64,000 bases of DNA from Caecitellus pseudoparvulus (taxonomy: Eukaryota > Bigyra: Bicosoecida), in the NCBI GenBank assembly GCA_965644315.1, contig CBFFRQ010000069.1, positions 868,001-932,000 on the forward strand, given 5' to 3'. How positions within the stretch are numbered: the stretch's first letter is position 1; each line of letters opens with the position of its first letter. Of this stretch, positions 37,056-47,536 are shown piece by piece. The notes beneath the pieces are model-generated. The model searched no databases. It saw only the letters and a list, made by a program, of their open reading frames with translations, and had not been told where the DNA came from. Both the position numbers and the translations under genes were made by a program.

Positions 37056-40000
37056 TCAGGCCTGCGGCTTTGCCCACACAGTAGTCTTGGTTGCCGAGTT
37101 CCAGTACGCCGTGGCGCCAGTGACAGGATCCCGGATTTCAGACCACCCTGGGGGCAAGTGGTGCCCGTCAACTTGCTCGTCAAAGCCAGCTTGCTGTCGA
37201 GCCGCTTTCATTGCAGCCTTGGCAGCAATGGCGCCAGCTCCGTAGTCCATGGTGTCGGTGCGGGCATGAGGTACTGCACGGCCTTGCTTGCGGGCCAGCA
37301 AGGCAAAAATGATCGCGTGCAGCGTGGAGCTCATCTCTTTGAACTGGGGTGACACCAGTTCAACGGAAACCACCGTGCGCTCGCGCACACGGTATACAAA
37401 CACCGGCCTTCGCGCATGAGCGCCAAACGTAGTGATGTACTGCACTTTGTGCAGCATCCATGGCACAGCACGCCCCTCCGCCAGCGCTTGCATGCGTGTG
37501 AGGGCGGCAGGCACAGAAAACGGCTCGTCAGCACCTGCGGACGCTGCCGCTGGGCTCTCCACCACGCCCGTGTACGTGAGGGGGTTGTGCCCCGCGGCAT
37601 GCACGGGGGGGGCTGGGCGTGTCCAAATGCCGTGATGGTTGATGCCCACCAACACAGGGAGGTGGTCCAAGTCAGTGTCTGCAGCGTGCATGGTGGTTGT
37701 CACCTCCACGGCCCAGTCTGGCGTGTCTGGGGCGGTGGTGGAGGGCTTCACGTCAGAGGAGGGGCTGGGGCGGCGCAGCAACCTTGCCATGAAGAAGGAG
37801 CAGCCATACTCGTCAAGCTCCTCCACAAGCCGCAAGTATTGCTGCTGGACATTCAGCAGAGACTTGCCAGCTGTCCCGGCGTGGGCGGCTGCGGCGGCCA
37901 CCAAAAAGCCTTTCACGCCCTTGGTGCCTCCAGGCCCCTCGTGGCCCACGTGCACCCACTCGGCAAGAATGGCAGCAGATGCCAAATCGGCAATGTGGTG
38001 TGCCAGGTATTGCCCATCAGGCGCGTGCTTGGCCGCATCGTACGGTCCAATTGCAGCGTGGGTGACTGCATGCAGTCCAGCCAAGAGTGCTCCACCGTCA
38101 CACGTCACCATGTACTGCCCCGACACAACAGCATGTACAGCTTCAGCGTACAGTAGAGCGTGTGCTGCCTGGGTGTGGTCGGTTGCCTGGGCCGCCTCCA
38201 GCTCCACAGGTGGCACGACCGAGCCCTTCTTGGCGGCCTTTTCGTCCTCTGTGGGCGGCAAGAACATTCGGCGCTTGAAGACCAGGTCACGGGAGTCCTG
38301 GGAAGCCGCCACGTCCGCCTCCGCGGCAGACATGATGTCGGGGAGCAGTGTGAACAGCTCCCGCCCACCTTTGCGGTCCCGAATAAACAGAGAGAAATCC
38401 GCATCAGACTGCAGCTTCACCTTCTCACGCAGTGACACGAGGGCGTCCTTGACAGTGCCGCCTTGGTGAACCAGGATGGCGTGCTTCTTGCCGTCCAGAG
38501 TGGACACAGACAGGGAGGTCTCCGATTCTTCGTCAAGCTGCGTAGCACCCTCCGCCTCACTGCCCCTGTGGAAGAGGCTACTGATGCCCGATCCCCAGCC
38601 TGTGCTGTGGCGGCGATGGGGTCGGGCCTTGGGGCTGCGGAGGGCTTCGGCGAAGGCGTCAGCGCTGGACAAGGCGGAGGACAGCTCCAGCGCCTCTGCG
38701 GCCGCACGCCGCTCACGCCTCTTCACACGCTCGATGGCAGCATTGAAGGCTGCAGACCACCGCTCAAATTCTTCTGTGGAGTCGGTGCCGAACTTGAACA
38801 CACGGCTCTGTCCTGCCGCATTGGCATCGGCCTGCTGGTGGTCGTCGAACACCCCCCCAGCGTCCAGCTGGGCGATGTGGCGGTACGTGATGCGGGGGCG
38901 GTCACCAGCAGGCGGCGCCACCTTCATGCCGCTGAGAGCCATGCTCTCTGTCAGGTGGATGGTCTCCAGTGTGTTGTTGGCGTCCTTGACGCGATCGTAC
39001 CGGCTGGAGTACACGAGAATGACCCCCTTATGCAGCACCACGTACCTGGCCCGCCACTTGTGGGAGAACAAGGCGCCTTGCACACGCAAGTACAACAAGC
39101 CCTCACACTCGTCCTTGTGCACCTCTTTGACGCGGGTCCGTGTCACCGCATGAGCAGCGTCGGACTTCCGCACGCCCGCTTCACGCACCGCAGCGATGGA
39201 GACCGTGGCACCACCACTGCCGCCAGCGGCAGCAGCCGTGCTGGAGGCGCCCTCAAAAGCCTCGCCCTCCTTGTGCCCCACACCAAACACTCCCTCATGC
39301 TCCCCTTGGCCATCTTCGTGCGTCGGCGCCTTGGCTTTGCCTCGCCCGTCGAAGAATGAGAAGTCGTCCTCGATGGGCTCGTTGAACCGGAAAGAGTGAG
39401 GGCGCTTGGTGGAGGAGGCCACGCCACCATGGGAGTACAGAGCAGTAGCAGTGCTTTCCCCCTCCATGACGTGCTCTGCGTCAGAGTCCGAGTCGGAGTG
39501 CGCGTGGGCGGCTCCCTCCTCCTCGGTTCCAACGCCCGTGAAACGCCCAGGCGCCCGCTTCACGGGGGACATCACCGCTTCAGCTTGCTCCCACCAAGTG
39601 TCGAAGGGATCTGACGTCTGCAAAGTCAAACCTGCAGGCTTGAGCCCTGCACCGCCCTCTGCTCCACCAGCGCCGGCCAAAACTTCCTCGGGAGCCTTCT
39701 TCAGCGCCAGCTGCACCAGCGTGTCGATTTGGTACCGGTTGCTCGCCGCGCACATGAAAATGCCGTTCACCTGCATGGAAATGTCAACATCCGCCTCAAT
39801 GCAAGCTGTCAACTTGTCCCTCGTTGCGGCGTCCAGCTTGTCATCAGCAAAGGCCCCGCCAACTGCAAATCGAGCATCCGCGCGGCATCAGGATGCAGCT
39901 CGATTTCCGCAGGAGCAAAGCGCGCAGCGAGCCACACAGGTCTCAGACCGCTGCAAAGAAGCACCCAAGCAAGGCACAATAAAAACACACTCACCCTTTG

Positions 40001-40339
40001 CCAGGAGCTGCTGCTTGCTGTCTGACAAGCTGTCCACTCCGCCAGCGCTTTGCGCTCCTTCCCACGCCTTCCCTGCAGCGTCTGCAGCACGCACAGGCAC
40101 GGCGCTGTAGCCGGCGAAGGGGTCCGAGGAGGGGGCTGATTTCTCGGTAGGTGCACCCTCATGACCCACTGAATCGTCCTCCTGCTCACCAAAGCACAGG
40201 GATCCAATGGGGTGAAGCGGCTGGCAGCGCCAGCAGACGCAAGGAAGCATGCGTTGGCATGCTCGGCCCAAGTGCTCTGACGCACCTTGCTGGCCCCTGT
40301 CGATCGTGGGGGAGTGGCAAACGGGTCAAAGTCAGCCAT
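37056..40339 (-). CDS. PH-FERM-WW protein (about 1,028 aa), probable membrane-cytoskeleton linker
   Basis: Exon 1 (40,339-40,286) starts MADFDPFATPP. A 65-nt intron leads to exon 2 (40,220-39,995), which has a second DPF motif (SSDPFAGY). A 132-nt intron (39,994-39,863, phase 1) leads to the large exon 39,862-37,056. A PH domain occupies about residues 341-475 (EGLLYLRVQGALFSHKWRAR through FERWSAAFNAAIERVK). A FERM-like region (about 549-950) begins with an F1-like ubiquitin fold (HAILVHQGGTVKDALVSLRE), continues through an F2-like helical lobe (YLRLVEELDEYGCSFF) and ends in an F3 PTB-like lobe. A WW domain closes the protein (LPPGWSEIRDPVTGATAYWN). The expected role is linking phosphoinositide membranes or receptor tails to the cytoskeleton. 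The DPF motifs suggest endocytic adaptors. An alternative 104-nt first intron would remove 13 residues from exon 2. Confidence 0.8.
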
Positions 40340-40823
40340 GGCGCTGAAACTGTCTCGGATGGAGCGTGTATAGCACGAACGCAGTTGAGGCAAGCTTGGA
40401 AGTTGCCTGGCACTGGCTGTTTGCAGCAACACTTGGCGTGGTCGGCCAATGCGAGCACCAGCCACAGGCGCGAAGAAGTGAGGGGCAGACAAAGCTGAGG
40501 GAGGGTAAAGGGGACAATGAAGTTCCAAAGCTTGGAGGGGTGGGTATTGTGCAAGCCGTTCTGGATTGCGCAGCCTTGCGCCTGGCGGCCTGACGTGCAA
40601 CTGCACTTCCTCTGGGCCGCAGTCAGCGCTCTGCGCGCTCACTCGCGTCGTACAACCCGCTGAGTCAAAACTAAAATCTACAAACAAGCCCATTCTAGCA
40701 GCACTGTGAGTTCCATCTGCCCCCCTGGACTCCCTGGGAGGAGCGGCTTGGTGCTTCAAGCTTGCCCTCCGACAACCCACCTGCGCACATTTGAAGGCAA
40801 CGTTCGGAGACTTTGCGTGCAGC
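40340..40823. promoter_or_regulatory. Divergent intergenic region
   Basis: These 484 bp lie between the outward-facing starts of the FERM gene and the gene at 40,824. Short frames exist on both strands, but none starts well or has a motif. It probably contains both promoters. I see no TATA-like element or repeat. Confidence 0.35.
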
Positions 40824-42002
40824 ATGGCAGCCGCGTCCCGCTCCACTGCGGAAAGCTTTCTGGAAGGAAGGGGGCGCCGCCAGGCTGTGATGTATGTCAG
40901 CGATATCAGCTCCTCCGCGGCGGCGAGCCAGCGCCTGGCTGCCGAGCAGCACAGGGTCGCTTTGCAGAGAGCAGCGATGGACGCGGGAGCAGCAAAATCC
41001 GCACCAGAGCAAACGAAGCCTGCGCACCCTGCCAGGCCCCGTAAGAGGGGGCGAAACGGCTCTGAAAATGAGAAGTGGGGGCCACTTCACCCTTCCTCCG
41101 TGTCGCCTTGCGATGTGCCCTCGCTCGCGGGCAGGACAGGCCGGCGTAGGGGACTTGCTCAAGTTGTTGCGGCGAGCTCGCTGGCGTCTGGGGAGGGCTC
41201 CATCGTCACCGAGCCAAACAAGGCATGGCTCTTGCTCAAGAACACAGAGCTAGGGAAGCAGGTAAATTTGAACCTCGTTGCCATCGTGGACTCCTTCTCA
41301 TGTGCCATCCTTGGGCTGAGCGCGCTGCCCGCCACGGCCCCAGGGGTGGAGGAGGACTTCCTCATTTCTGTCAGGCGCGACACGTGCACTGCTGCAGCCG
41401 GCTTGGGCGTGCCTCGGGGCGTTATGGTGGCAGACATTCCCGTTGTACGAGCTGACGAATGGCCTGGTGCCAAGGCCCTGTGGGCACTGGTTCACTCGCA
41501 CGTCGCCAAGACACCCTCTCCGTATGCCTGGACAGAGACAACGCAGTTGGCGGCGACGGCCCACAATTGGAACCTAGAGCTGGGCACGCTGCCTTCCCTT
41601 GCACCACACTTTGCAACTTCTTCAGCGGGTCGAAAGTGGCTCCAAGCCGTCAACTCTGCAAGCGCCACGGCCTTGACGCCGCGCTCCCTGTGGACCCTTG
41701 GGATGCAGCATGCGGCGAGGCTGCTTGCTGCCAAGCCTTGCCCGGCACATGCCTTGGACCCGCATGTGCTGCTCGACCTGCAGGCTTCCCAGGCTCGGGG
41801 CGCTGGCCTTCGCTTCGCTGTGCCTCGCAGCATGGACAGCGACAAGCCCCGTGTCTCTGCCTTCATGGGCGTGTACAGGTGCGAGCCTGAAGACCCCCCC
41901 TCGGCCCAGTGCGTGGATGGCACACCGGTCACACCAGCTGGGGGATCCCCCTCTCCTGCTGCACATGGCTGGGGCGAAGAAGATGACGCGGACCTTGCCT
42001 GA
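40824..42002 (+). CDS. Hypothetical protein, 392 aa
   Basis: The start is the ATG at 40,824; the frame is open 33 nt further upstream from a TTG. The first 110 residues are Ala/Ser-rich and basic (RPRKRGRNGSENEK), suggesting a disordered N-terminus with a possible nuclear signal. From about residue 130 the sequence looks globular, with alternating hydrophobic strands and helices (KAWLLLKNTELGKQVNLNLV, DFLISVRRDT, GVMVADIPVVRADEWPGAKA). The last 40 residues are acidic and Pro-rich. I recognise no catalytic motif or family. A GTAAAT after the GKQ codons could be a donor with an acceptor about 85 nt later, but the unspliced reading looks more protein-like. It converges on the CEP135 gene with 294 bp between stop codons, in which I see nothing. 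Confidence 0.55.
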   Translation: MAAASRSTAESFLEGRGRRQAVMYVSDISSSAAASQRLAAEQHRVALQRAAMDAGAAKSAPEQTKPAHPARPRKRGRNGSENEKWGPLHPSSVSPCDVPSLAGRTGRRRGLAQVVAASSLASGEGSIVTEPNKAWLLLKNTELGKQVNLNLVAIVDSFSCAILGLSALPATAPGVEEDFLISVRRDTCTAAAGLGVPRGVMVADIPVVRADEWPGAKALWALVHSHVAKTPSPYAWTETTQLAATAHNWNLELGTLPSLAPHFATSSAGRKWLQAVNSASATALTPRSLWTLGMQHAARLLAAKPCPAHALDPHVLLDLQASQARGAGLRFAVPRSMDSDKPRVSAFMGVYRCEPEDPPSAQCVDGTPVTPAGGSPSPAAHGWGEEDDADLA

Positions 42003-42296
42003 TCAGCACCGACAGCTGTCACACACCTGCCGCACCGCCGGCTTCATGCCCAGCTACAATGGACAAGCCTGTGTGCGCATGCTCACTGCCCCGGCATGAC
42101 TGGGGCCAGGGCGGGCGTGCCTGAAGTACCGGAGATTGCCGAGTGCTGAAGCTCCTTGGCCTGCCACAAGCACCGCAGTTTCTCTGGCGGAGTTGCGCGC
42201 GGGGAACGGGGATCTACAGACAAGCAATGCATTCATTTCACGCGGCGGCAAGGAGAGAGCGAGGCAGCCCGCCTCTTCCGGAGTCCCCCCACTTGC

Positions 42297-45200
42297 CTAC
42301 GTCAGGGAAGCAGCGGAAAGCACATCTCCGTCGGCATCGAGCAGAACGGACTGCCCCAGCACCATACCTCCCGCGCCCCGCAGCGCATCTGCGTCGGCCT
42401 GCGAGAGACCCGCCAAGAAATCCTCCTCGTCATCCCCCTCGCCGCTCAGGCTGGAAGCAACTTCAGCGTACACTGCCTGCCCCTGCACTTCGTCCAGGAA
42501 CCGGTGTCCGAAGCCAGGCTCCCCAGATGCAGCCGCGGCCATCAGCTCGGCTGTCTGCTCGCTGGGCTCCTCCCCAAGCAGCTCGTTCAGCCTCGCAAGG
42601 GCCCTAGCTGCGAAGTCGTGCCCCCCACTGGATGGTGTGGACATGCCCAGGCTTGCTGCTGTGTGAGCCGCCGGAGCAGCTGTGTCCCGGACTCGTGGTT
42701 GGGTGCGAGCGCCGTGGGCCTCAGAGCCGGGAGATGCATGGGTCCCCGACGGGCCTGGGGAGGCCAAGATCGCCTCCCCAGACGACCAGCTGTCATCAGA
42801 ATGCCCGCTACCTTGACGCCGCTGCGCCTCCCCCTCTGAACTGTCCTGGTTGTCGCCGCCCTGTCCCGCCTCGGCGGACTCATGCCCCTTGCCGCTGGCA
42901 CTTGAAGCGGCAGTGGTTGCCGTCTCGTCCACAGGGCCCAATTGGGCAGCTCGCCCCACCTGCGCCTGAGCAAGGCCTGCCTCGTACTGGTGTGCAAAAC
43001 GGCCCAGCGTGCTCTGCCGAGCCTCCATAGCGACGATGGTGCTTGCCTGGCGACGCACTGTGGCTTCCAGCACTTCGCACCTCGCCAGCAGGGCGCGGTA
43101 CTGCGCTGACGCGTCGCCCCCATCAGAGGACGCGGAGGAGTCACCTGCCGATCCGCCCCGCACTTCACGCAGCAGGGCGTCACGCTCAGCTCTGAGTGCA
43201 TCCAGCTCAGCCGTGGCCAGGGCACCCGGCGTGGTGCGGTGAGCACTGGACCCGTCACCTGGCTGGTCTTCCGTGCCCGCAGAGCTGCTGGACCAGCCGA
43301 GTGCTGTGGCCCGAGCCTGCCACGTGGCAGCATCGGCCGCACAGCGCTCCTGGCCGAGGTGGGCAGCTGCTGCTTTGGCCCTGGCCTCTGCTGCCACGCC
43401 CTCCAGAGTCTGCATGCTGCGCTGCAAACGAGTCAAGGCCTCGCTCAAGTTGCGGTGCTCAGCAGTGGCTCTGGCAGCCTCCTCTAAGGCTGCCTCAGTC
43501 TCTGCCCTGCTCTCCACCAGCTGCCGGCGCAAGGAGGCGGTTGCAGCACTGGCTGAGCTGGACGCAGACGTGGCCTGCTCAACTTCACCTGCCATGCCTG
43601 CGTTCAGAGCCTCTGAGGCGGCCAAGTCACCTTGCGAAGCCGCCAGGGCACGGGATGTAGCGTCCAGGGACGCCTCCAGGCTGCTGACAGTGCCCTCTGC
43701 AGCCTCCCGCTCCCTGCGCTCGTGGGCAAGCGCCGCGTCTGCCTCTTGCAGGGAGCTCTCCAGGCGCTGCACTTGCTGCTGGGAAGCCTGCAGCGACGCC
43801 TCCAGACTGGACACCTGCGCCAGGACGGCGTCTCGCTGCCCGCACACATCACGGTAGGCAGCCAGCACGTTGTCCTTCTCCGCCCGAGCGTCGTCCGTCG
43901 TCGCGTGAGCGGCGCCCAAGCCGGCCTTCAGCGAAGCCACCCGTTCCTCAGCGCTGCGGAGGCTGGCCTGGACCCCTGCAAGTTCCTGTGCGAGAGCCTG
44001 GTTCTCACGCGTCAGGGCCGCCACATTGCGCGCTGCTGCTGCCAGCTCACTGCGCTGCATCTCACTCGTGCCCACGGCGCTGGCAGCTTCTGACCGCGCA
44101 GTGGACAACTGCTCCCGCAGCGCAGCAATTGTGGCTTCGGCGCTGGAGAGGTCCCCCTGCAATGCCGCCGCCCGCTCTGCCGCGGTGCCTGCGTCGGCCA
44201 TGGCCTGCTGCACGAGGCCGGCTGCAGAGTGCTCGCCGTCACGCAGTGCTGCGATCGTCTCCGCAGCCGCGTCCAGCCGTGCACTGAGCTCATCCCGCTC
44301 GGCGTCCAGCGCCGCCAAGGCTCGCTTCGCCCGTGTCGCGGCAGCGTTGGCAGCTTCCTCCCCACGCCGTGCAGCCTGAGCCTGGGCTTGTGCCGCTGCT
44401 AGGGCTGCCTGCGCGGAATCCAGCTTGGCTTGTAGGTTGGCTGCTAAACTGTCGGCCCCTGAGCGAGCACGGTCCATCTGCACAAACAAGGCCTTCATGT
44501 CTGCCAATTCTGCCTCTGCAGTGGACAGACGGGCTTTGGCCTCGGAGGCGCCCCGCTCAGCGGCATCTGCCGCCTCGTTCGCTCGCGCCGCCGTCTTCTC
44601 TGCGCCTTCGGAGCGGGCGCGGGCAGCAGTCAGGGCTGCTGTCACCTCGCTCACACGAGTCTCCGCCTCAGCAGCGCGCCCCTGCGCGGCAGCCAGCAAG
44701 CGTGCCTTGCTCGCAGCCTCGTCAGCGGCAGCCCTTGCCTGGCGCTCAGCTGCGCTGCGAGCCGCCGCCTCCTCTGCCGCTTTTGCCTCTGCCGCCGCAA
44801 CGACTCCTTGCGCCTCCTGCAGGGCGCTGTGCAGGCGCTCAGCACGTGCCTGGGCTGCCTCTGCGGCACCTTGCTGCGCAGACACCTCCTCTTGGGCTGC
44901 ACGCAGCATGGCTTCCAGGTGTGCGGTGCGCTGCGTCGCTGCGTCGCTGGCCGCCTCTGCTTCTGCCTGGGCTGCTGTGGCGGCCGCCACCCCCCTGTCC
45001 GCAGCCGCCGCCGCAGCTGAAAGCGCGTCCACTTGCTGCTTCAGCCGGGCAACTTGGTCCACGTCGCTGCCTTTCTCCGCCTGCAGGCGGGACACCTCCC
45101 GCAAGGCGGCATCGCGCTCAGTGGTAAGCGTGCCAACCTTGGCTGACGCTGCGGCCAGGGATGCCTGCAGCTCACCCACACTCGCCCCTCCCTGCGTCGA

Positions 45201-47410
45201 CAACGCAAGCTGCAGCTGTGTCACCCGTTCTCCCAGCTGCACGATCTCTTGCTTCGCTGCAGCCAGCTGCTCCTCAGCCTCCGCCTCGGCGCGCCGGGCC
45301 TCCTCCAGAGCGGCCGCATCCCCCGCCACCCCCGCCCGCGCAGCGGCAGCGGCAGCCTCAGCAGCCTCAGCACGGGCCGTGCTATCTGCCAAGGCATCCT
45401 TGCTGCGCTGCAGGGCATCCGCGAGGGCGTCCCGTTCGTCCGCCACGCCTGTGACCTTGGCCTGGGCCGCCCTCGCCCGGGCTGTCGCTGCGGACTTCTC
45501 CCGGCGCAGCACCTCCACCTGGTCCTTCAGGTCAGACACGGTGGCTGCCAGCGCCGTGGCCCTGCTCTTCTCCTCGGACAGACTGCTGCGCATGGAGGCA
45601 CCAGCGGAGGCCTGAGACTTGACCATAGGTCGCAGTGACGCCAGCTCGGCAGTGGCCGCTGCCAGCTCGGCCTCCAGGTCGCCCACACGGGCCCGGCACT
45701 TGGCAGTCTCGCCCTGAGCCGTGCTGGTCGCGTCCCGCGCCCCAGTCAGCGCAGCCTGCAGGTCATCCACCTCCCGCCTCGCTGCCAGGGCGTCGGCCTC
45801 CGCAGCCGCCGCTCGGTCTGCAGCTGCTGCCGCACGTGCGTTCGCAGCCTGCACACGAGCGTCGGCCGATGACGAGGCTTGCTCCGCAGACGCCTGAGTG
45901 GAAGCGGCAGCCTCTGCTAAAGCCGACGCGCGGGAGGCAGCAGCCTCGAGGGAAGCGATGCGTTCCCTGGCAGCTGCCAATTCTTGACGAAGGGGGGCTG
46001 GGTCCCCACCGAGGCCCTGCGCTGCTGGCGCGGAGGCCGCTTCGCCGCCTGCGGTGAGGCTGCGTTTCTGCGCACTCTGGCGACGAGGAAGGCGCGATTT
46101 GGAGGCTGTGGGGCCCTGGGCGTCCTCGGGGCGTGGCGAGGGGGCCTGCGCCGGAGCCAGCTCCTCTGCCATGTGCTGCAGGGAGGTCACCTCGCCCCGC
46201 AGGGACCCCACCAAGGCCTCTGCCTGCTGCCGCCTGCCCTGCTCGTCGCTCAGCGCCTTGCCCATGCGCGTCAGCTCGGCCCGCAGGTGCTCTTGTCCCT
46301 CAGAGGCCTCCTCCGCCTCCGCGGATGCCACCGCTAGCTCAGACGCCAGCTGCTCCACCTGCTCCTGCAGGGACATCAGCGCCAGCGCGTCGGAAGGAGA
46401 GGCACCGCTAGGAGCGGGCATTCCGGGCGCTGCTGCGCTGCCGCCTGCTCTCATGCTGGCCTCAGAGAGCGCCTTGCTCAGGCGGGCAATCTCGGCGTCC
46501 CGTGCAGCCACGCCGGCACGAGCAGCTTCAGCTTCAGCAAGGGCGCCCTCCGCCGCTGCACGAGCTCCTGCCACTTCCTCCCGCAGGCCAGCTTCGACGG
46601 AGAGCCTCACAGCGTCTTCCCTCGTCGAACTGCGGGCTGGACGAGGAGGTGTGTCTGCAGCTTTGCGCTCCAAATCCGCACTTGGCTCGGTGTGGAATTG
46701 CTGCTCCCCTGCCTCGCCATGCAGACGCTGTTGGCGCGCAGATGCATCAGATAGCTCAGATATTTGATGTTCCTGCGCAGAGATCCAAGTAGGTTGTCTA
46801 GGGGCTCCTCTCATGAGCCCTGCAGGAATGCCTGTGTCATTCAAATTCACGGCTGCACGCGACTCACCTGAGCGGCAATAAGTTGCAAGTGCTGCTGCTG
46901 GGCGTGCTTGAGGGCTTCAACTTGTTCTCTGAGCTGCCCCAGCTCAATCGTGGCCTTCTTCTTCTCTCCATGGCCAGCCTCAGTGTGCTCAATCAGCTCC
47001 CGGTGCAGCTGCAGCAACAGGGCCAACGGCGACGGTTCATATTCCGCAGTCACGGGCGCTGAAAAGCGCGGCACAGGCAAGCCCCGCATGCGCACCTCAT
47101 TGTTTTCCCGAAGCAACCGGGCATTTTCAGTTTCTAGCGGCCGCCTTCCGTTCAGTGCCGCGGCAAGCTCGCGTTCCACATCCTCCTTGGCAAGCCGCAG
47201 CGTCTCGTACTCGTTGGTGGTCAACAGCAGGTCATCCAGGAGCCGCCGCACGAGCGGTGCAGAGTCCAGACCGAGAGTCTGGCGGTAGTCAAGAGCATGC
47301 AATTGCTGCCTCAGTTCGACGTAGGCTGCTTCCTGAGTCGGCTCAGGAAGCACATGCCCCGGCTCGATGGGAGGGGTTACCGCCTCCACTGGGCCAGCCG
47401 GGCGATCCAT
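42297..47410 (-). CDS. CEP135: CEP135/BLD10-type centriole cartwheel protein, two exons, about 1,672 aa
   Basis: Exon 1 (47,410-46,868) starts at an ATG and encodes 181 residues. It contains the CEP135/TSGA10 N-terminal signature: LRQQLHALDYRQTLGLD, then PLVRRLLDDLLLTT and ENARLLRENNE. This pairs the LGYRQTL-type motif with the following LENxRLxRENNxL-type motif. A 95-nt intron (46,867-46,773, CAG|GTGAGTC to CTGCGCAG, phase 0) joins exon 2 (46,772-42,297). Exon 2 encodes about 1,300 residues of almost continuous, Ala/Glu/Arg-rich coiled coil, followed by an acidic Ser/Gly-rich tail. CEP135/Bld10 connects the SAS-6 cartwheel to microtubule triplets in centrioles and basal bodies, so the organism should build flagella. 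The Ala content of the coiled coil is unusually high and produces long false frames on the opposite strand. Family assignment rests on the N-terminal motif. Confidence 0.88.
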
Positions 47411-47536
47411 GGCGGTGCTGACGGGAGGAACGCCACTACTACGCCTATGCAGCAGGCAGAGATGGAATGCCCGCGAGCCAGCTTGAGCTCCGGCGCGAGC
47501 GCGTGCATTGAGAGCGTCAATTTTACCTGCACAGTG

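Noticed and set aside
39863-39994. A mini-exon inside the second intron of the FERM gene
   Set aside because: Rechecking the donor (AAAG|GGTGAGT region) showed the exon ends in phase 1, so the frame joins directly without an extra exon.
44425-45615. Plus-strand open frame of 396 codons, Ala/Ser/Arg-rich
   Set aside because: It is the mirror image of the Ala/Glu-rich CEP135 coiled coil; no independent motif.
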